A stretch of DNA of 7,689 nucleotides from Anaerolineae bacterium (GTDB taxonomy: Bacteria > Chloroflexota > Anaerolineae > Aggregatilineales > Phototrophicaceae), in the NCBI GenBank assembly GCA_025454715.1, contig JALONY010000236.1, forward strand, positions 1-7,689, given 5' to 3'. Each line of letters opens with the position of its first letter. Position 1 is the stretch's first letter. The notes beneath the pieces are model-generated. The model did no database searches, had not been told where the DNA came from, and was given only the letters and a program-made list of their open reading frames with translations. Shown here one piece after another: positions 5,746 through 7,689 of this stretch. Made by a program: the position numbers and the translations under genes.

Positions 5746-6372
5746 ATGACCGACCACAACGCCCGCGCCCGTGAGCTCGTCGCCCACGCCTACGCCCACG
5801 CCCCCGCCATCAAAGACCTCATCGGGGTCACCCCTGACGACATCACCGGTGTCGATGACCTGCACAAAATCCCGGTCACCAGCAAAGACCGCTTGGTCGA
5901 GCTGCACCGCACCAACCCGCCCTTCGGCGGATTCTTGGCCATGGACATCGACGACCTGCCGCGCATTTACGTCTCGCCGGGGCCGATTTTCGACCCGCAG
6001 CCGCCTAACCCGCAGGGCTGGGCATCGCTCGAGATGTTCCGTTACGTCGGGTTCGGGCGTGGCGACCGCGTGCTGAACACGTTCATGTACCACCTCGTCC
6101 CCGCCGGTATCTTGCTGGACGAGGCGCTACGCGGCGTCGGGGCGACCGTCCTACCGACCGGCCCGGGCAACACCGAGCTGCAAATCCAGCTTATGATGGC
6201 GCTCAAAGCGACCGGTTTCGTCGGCCAGCCCAGCTACCTGATGACGATTTTGGACAAATGCGCCGAGATGGGCATCCCCAAAGAAGCCATCCTTCGAGGG
6301 CGACTATGGCATGAAGACCACCAGCGGCTACGGCACGGCAGACCTCGGCCTCATCGCCTTCACCATGGGTGA
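5746..6372 (+). pseudogene. PaaK-like adenylate-forming acyl-CoA ligase, N-terminal fragment of a split gene
   Basis: The frame starts at ATG 5746 with an AAGGAGA ribosome-binding site at 5728-5734. Residues 1-183 are the N-terminal half of a phenylacetate-CoA ligase relative: ARARELVAHAYAHAPAIKDL, then DDITGVDDLHKIPVTSKDRL (the PaaK 'LxxLPxTTKxDL' region), VGATVLPTGPGNTELQIQLM and the FVGQPSYL strand. The canonical PaaK phosphate loop (SSGTTGxP) is replaced by SPGPIFDPQP, a variant I associate with ligase relatives found beside LIV-type transporters. After IL at 6289-6294 the frame leaves homology and runs through junk to 6372. The continuation is in another frame from 6293. Family members activate an aromatic or aliphatic carboxylate to acyl-AMP and then acyl-CoA in the cytoplasm. 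Predicted product: a truncated, inactive N-terminal domain. Confidence 0.85.
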
Positions 6373-6898
6373 GATTCAAGGCTTCTGTGTGACCGAGAAC
6401 GTGTATATGCAAGTGTGCGACCCGCAGACCGGCGCCCCCCTACCCGCGGGCGAGGTCGGCGAGGTGGTCGTGACGTTGTACAACCCATCGTACCCACTCA
6501 TCCGCTTTGGGACGGGCGACCTCGGCGTACTCGCCCCCACCCCCGACCCTGCGACCGGCGGGCGTCAGCAGTTGCTCGGGTTGTTCGGGCGCAGCGGCGA
6601 GGCGGTCAAGGTGCGCGGCATGTTCATGCACCCCAACCAATTGCGGATGGCGTTCATGCGCTATACCGGGGTGGTTGCGGGCTATCAGGCGGTCATCACC
6701 CGCCCCGACAACCGCGATAACGTCACCTTGCGCGTGGCGCTGCACGAGGGCGCCCAAGGCGGCGACGCGCTGGCGGCAGAACTGCGCCAAGCCGTCGAGG
6801 TCGCTGCACGCCTCAAGGTCGATGCGGTCGAGTTCGTCACGCCCGACGCGCTCGACCCGAACGGGCGGACGGTGCAAGACGCCCGCACGTGGGAATGA
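6293..6898 (+). pseudogene. PaaK-like acyl-CoA ligase, C-terminal fragment of the same split gene
   Basis: Homology resumes in another frame at FEGDYGMKTTSGYGTADLG (from 6293). YGTADLG corresponds to the ANL-superfamily YG-(T/S)-E/D motif, and RFGTGDLG (codons near 6501-6524) to the (Y/R)-R-TGDL motif whose Asp binds the AMP ribose. The C-terminal swinging domain follows: LLGLFGRSGEAVKVRGMFMHPNQL, then VTLRVALHEG and a final NGRTVQDARTWE. The stop is TGA 6896-6898. An ATG at 6311 could start independent translation of about 195 residues, but this would lack the N-terminal domain. Between IL of the first fragment and FEGDYG, relatives have about 17-20 residues including a conserved (S/G)AEP loop; these are absent, so the lesion is a deletion of roughly 50-60 bp (3n+2 bases), not a single-base slip. 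A terminator follows at 6919. Confidence 0.85.
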
Positions 6899-6918
6899 TC
6901 GCCCGATAAAACAGCCCG

Positions 6919-6947
6919 AAACCGGCGAACGTCTCGCCGGTTTTTTT
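6919..6947 (+). terminator. Rho-independent terminator shared by convergent genes
   Basis: AAACCGGCGA (6919-6928) pairs perfectly with TCGCCGGTTT (6934-6943) around a 5-nt loop, and the T-tract runs 6941-6947. It ends the livF-Fic-ligase unit. Read on the minus strand the same hairpin lies just past the dehydrogenase stop (6948-6946) but has only a short T run, so termination in that direction is weaker. Confidence 0.9.
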
Positions 6948-7689
6948 ATTTATATTGGCGTGCGGCCAAGCGCCCAATCAGGTTGGGGAAAAGCCGGTTG
7001 CCGAGGATGATGAGTCGGTCAATCCAGCGCAAGACCACCGTATCTTGCGGCTTATCCAGCGCGGCACGCACGATGCCATCGGCCACCTGCTCTGGCGACA
7101 TGACCGGCAGGCGGCTGGGCTTGCGCTTGCCCGCGCCCAAGCGGTTGTCGTCGAAATGGGTCTCGGTGCGCCCGACGCGCACATCGGTTACGCGGATGTT
7201 GTCGCGCTGCAACTCGTAGCGCAACGAGCGCGTCAAGCTGCTGACGAACGCCTTGCTGGCGGCATACGTGGCCGCATACGGTGCAACGAGGTTGAACACC
7301 ACCGACGAGACCATGATGATGCTTCCGCCGCCGGTCTGGCGCAGGTGTGGTACCGCCGCCTGTACGGTCAGCATCACCCCGTCGATGTTGGTGCGTATCA
7401 GCGTATCGAGGTCGTCCCATGTGGCCTCGGCCACCGCGCCGCGATGCCCCAAACCAGCGTTGGCCACCACGATGTCCAGCCGCCCGAAATGCTTGACGGC
7501 TTGCTCGGTGGCGCGCTGCATCAGGACGCGATCGCGCACGTCGGCACTGACCGGCAGGAACGTGCCCGGCAACGCCTTGGCCGCCTCGGCCAACGGCTGG
7601 AGTCGGGAGGCGTCGCGTGCCGTCCCGACCACGTGGAGGCCGCGCCGCAAGAATGCCAACGCGGTGGCGTAGCCGATGCCGCTGGACGC
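6946..7689 (-). CDS. Short-chain dehydrogenase/reductase, SDR family (5' end outside window)
   Basis: The frame is open from the right edge to TAA at 6948-6946, giving 247 visible residues; only the first few N-terminal residues of a ~255-residue classical SDR are missing. It enters at ASSGIGYATALAFLRRG, the glycine-rich NAD(P)-binding turn (TGxxxGxG, with GIG visible), followed by VVGTARD, whose Arg after the second strand favours NADP(H). DVRD and VVANAGLG (the NNAG-type motif) follow. The catalytic set is present: Asn in RTNIDG, Ser in IIMVSS, then YAASK with Tyr and Lys (visible residues ~142 and 146). The usual PG after the active site reads VGRTETHF. The family oxidises or reduces alcohols and ketones in the cytosol; the substrate cannot be deduced. 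It is convergent with the ligase remnant and shares its terminator, so it is probably not part of the transport operon. Confidence 0.93.
   Translation of the reverse strand, partial: ASSGIGYATALAFLRRGLHVVGTARDASRLQPLAEAAKALPGTFLPVSADVRDRVLMQRATEQAVKHFGRLDIVVANAGLGHRGAVAEATWDDLDTLIRTNIDGVMLTVQAAVPHLRQTGGGSIIMVSSVVFNLVAPYAATYAASKAFVSSLTRSLRYELQRDNIRVTDVRVGRTETHFDDNRLGAGKRKPSRLPVMSPEQVADGIVRAALDKPQDTVVLRWIDRLIILGNRLFPNLIGRLAARQYK

Noticed and set aside
6285..6312. Programmed frameshifting to rejoin the two ligase halves.
   Set aside because: A ribosomal slip would not supply the 17-20 conserved residues that are missing, so deletion is the better explanation.

Overview
This 7.7 kb window is GC-rich, densely coded bacterial DNA (60-base samples run from about 53% to 77% G+C). 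I see no RNA genes, CRISPR arrays, IS elements or long repeats. The Sec-type leader of the binding protein, the livF/acyl-CoA ligase pairing and the overall protein style would fit a Chloroflexota (Anaerolineae-like) genome. That placement is an impression from the proteins, not a demonstrated assignment.

Layout, left to right. (1) The C-terminal third of a PfkB/ribokinase-family sugar kinase (+) enters from the left edge. (2) A DMT/EamA-type membrane transporter (-) converges on it. Its conserved C-terminus lies in a different frame from the rest, with about 20-23 bp missing, so it is a broken gene. (3) Divergent from the transporter is an intact CGNR zinc-finger/ABATE-domain putative regulator (+). 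The 92-bp gap between them holds overlapping divergent promoter elements and a 28-bp imperfect palindrome that looks like an operator. (4) A branched-chain-amino-acid-type periplasmic substrate-binding protein (+) has its own good sigma70-type promoter and is followed by a strong Rho-independent terminator. (5) Next come livF (ABC ATPase), a Fic-family gene with an unrecognised C-terminal domain, and a PaaK-like adenylate-forming ligase (all +, tightly spaced). The ligase is split by an internal deletion plus frameshift. (6) A hairpin/T-tract terminator closes this unit and is shared with a convergent short-chain dehydrogenase (-) that runs off the right edge.

How the parts fit. The binding protein, LivF and the PaaK-like ligase plausibly belong to one uptake-and-activation system: import of a carboxylic acid or amino-acid-like substrate, then CoA thioesterification. 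The permease genes and LivG are not in the window. The Fic gene is the outlier. It starts inside the livF 3' end in another frame and separates livF from the ligase, as if inserted into the operon. Its class II autoinhibited Fic core is intact, so it is probably an active, self-regulated AMP-transferase or related nucleotidyl transferase. Its roughly 185-residue C-terminal region is the most novel-looking protein segment here.

Two genes in this short stretch (transporter and ligase) carry internal deletions of 3n+2 bases. Either this locus is decaying or the sequence has local assembly deletions. The DNA alone cannot settle which.
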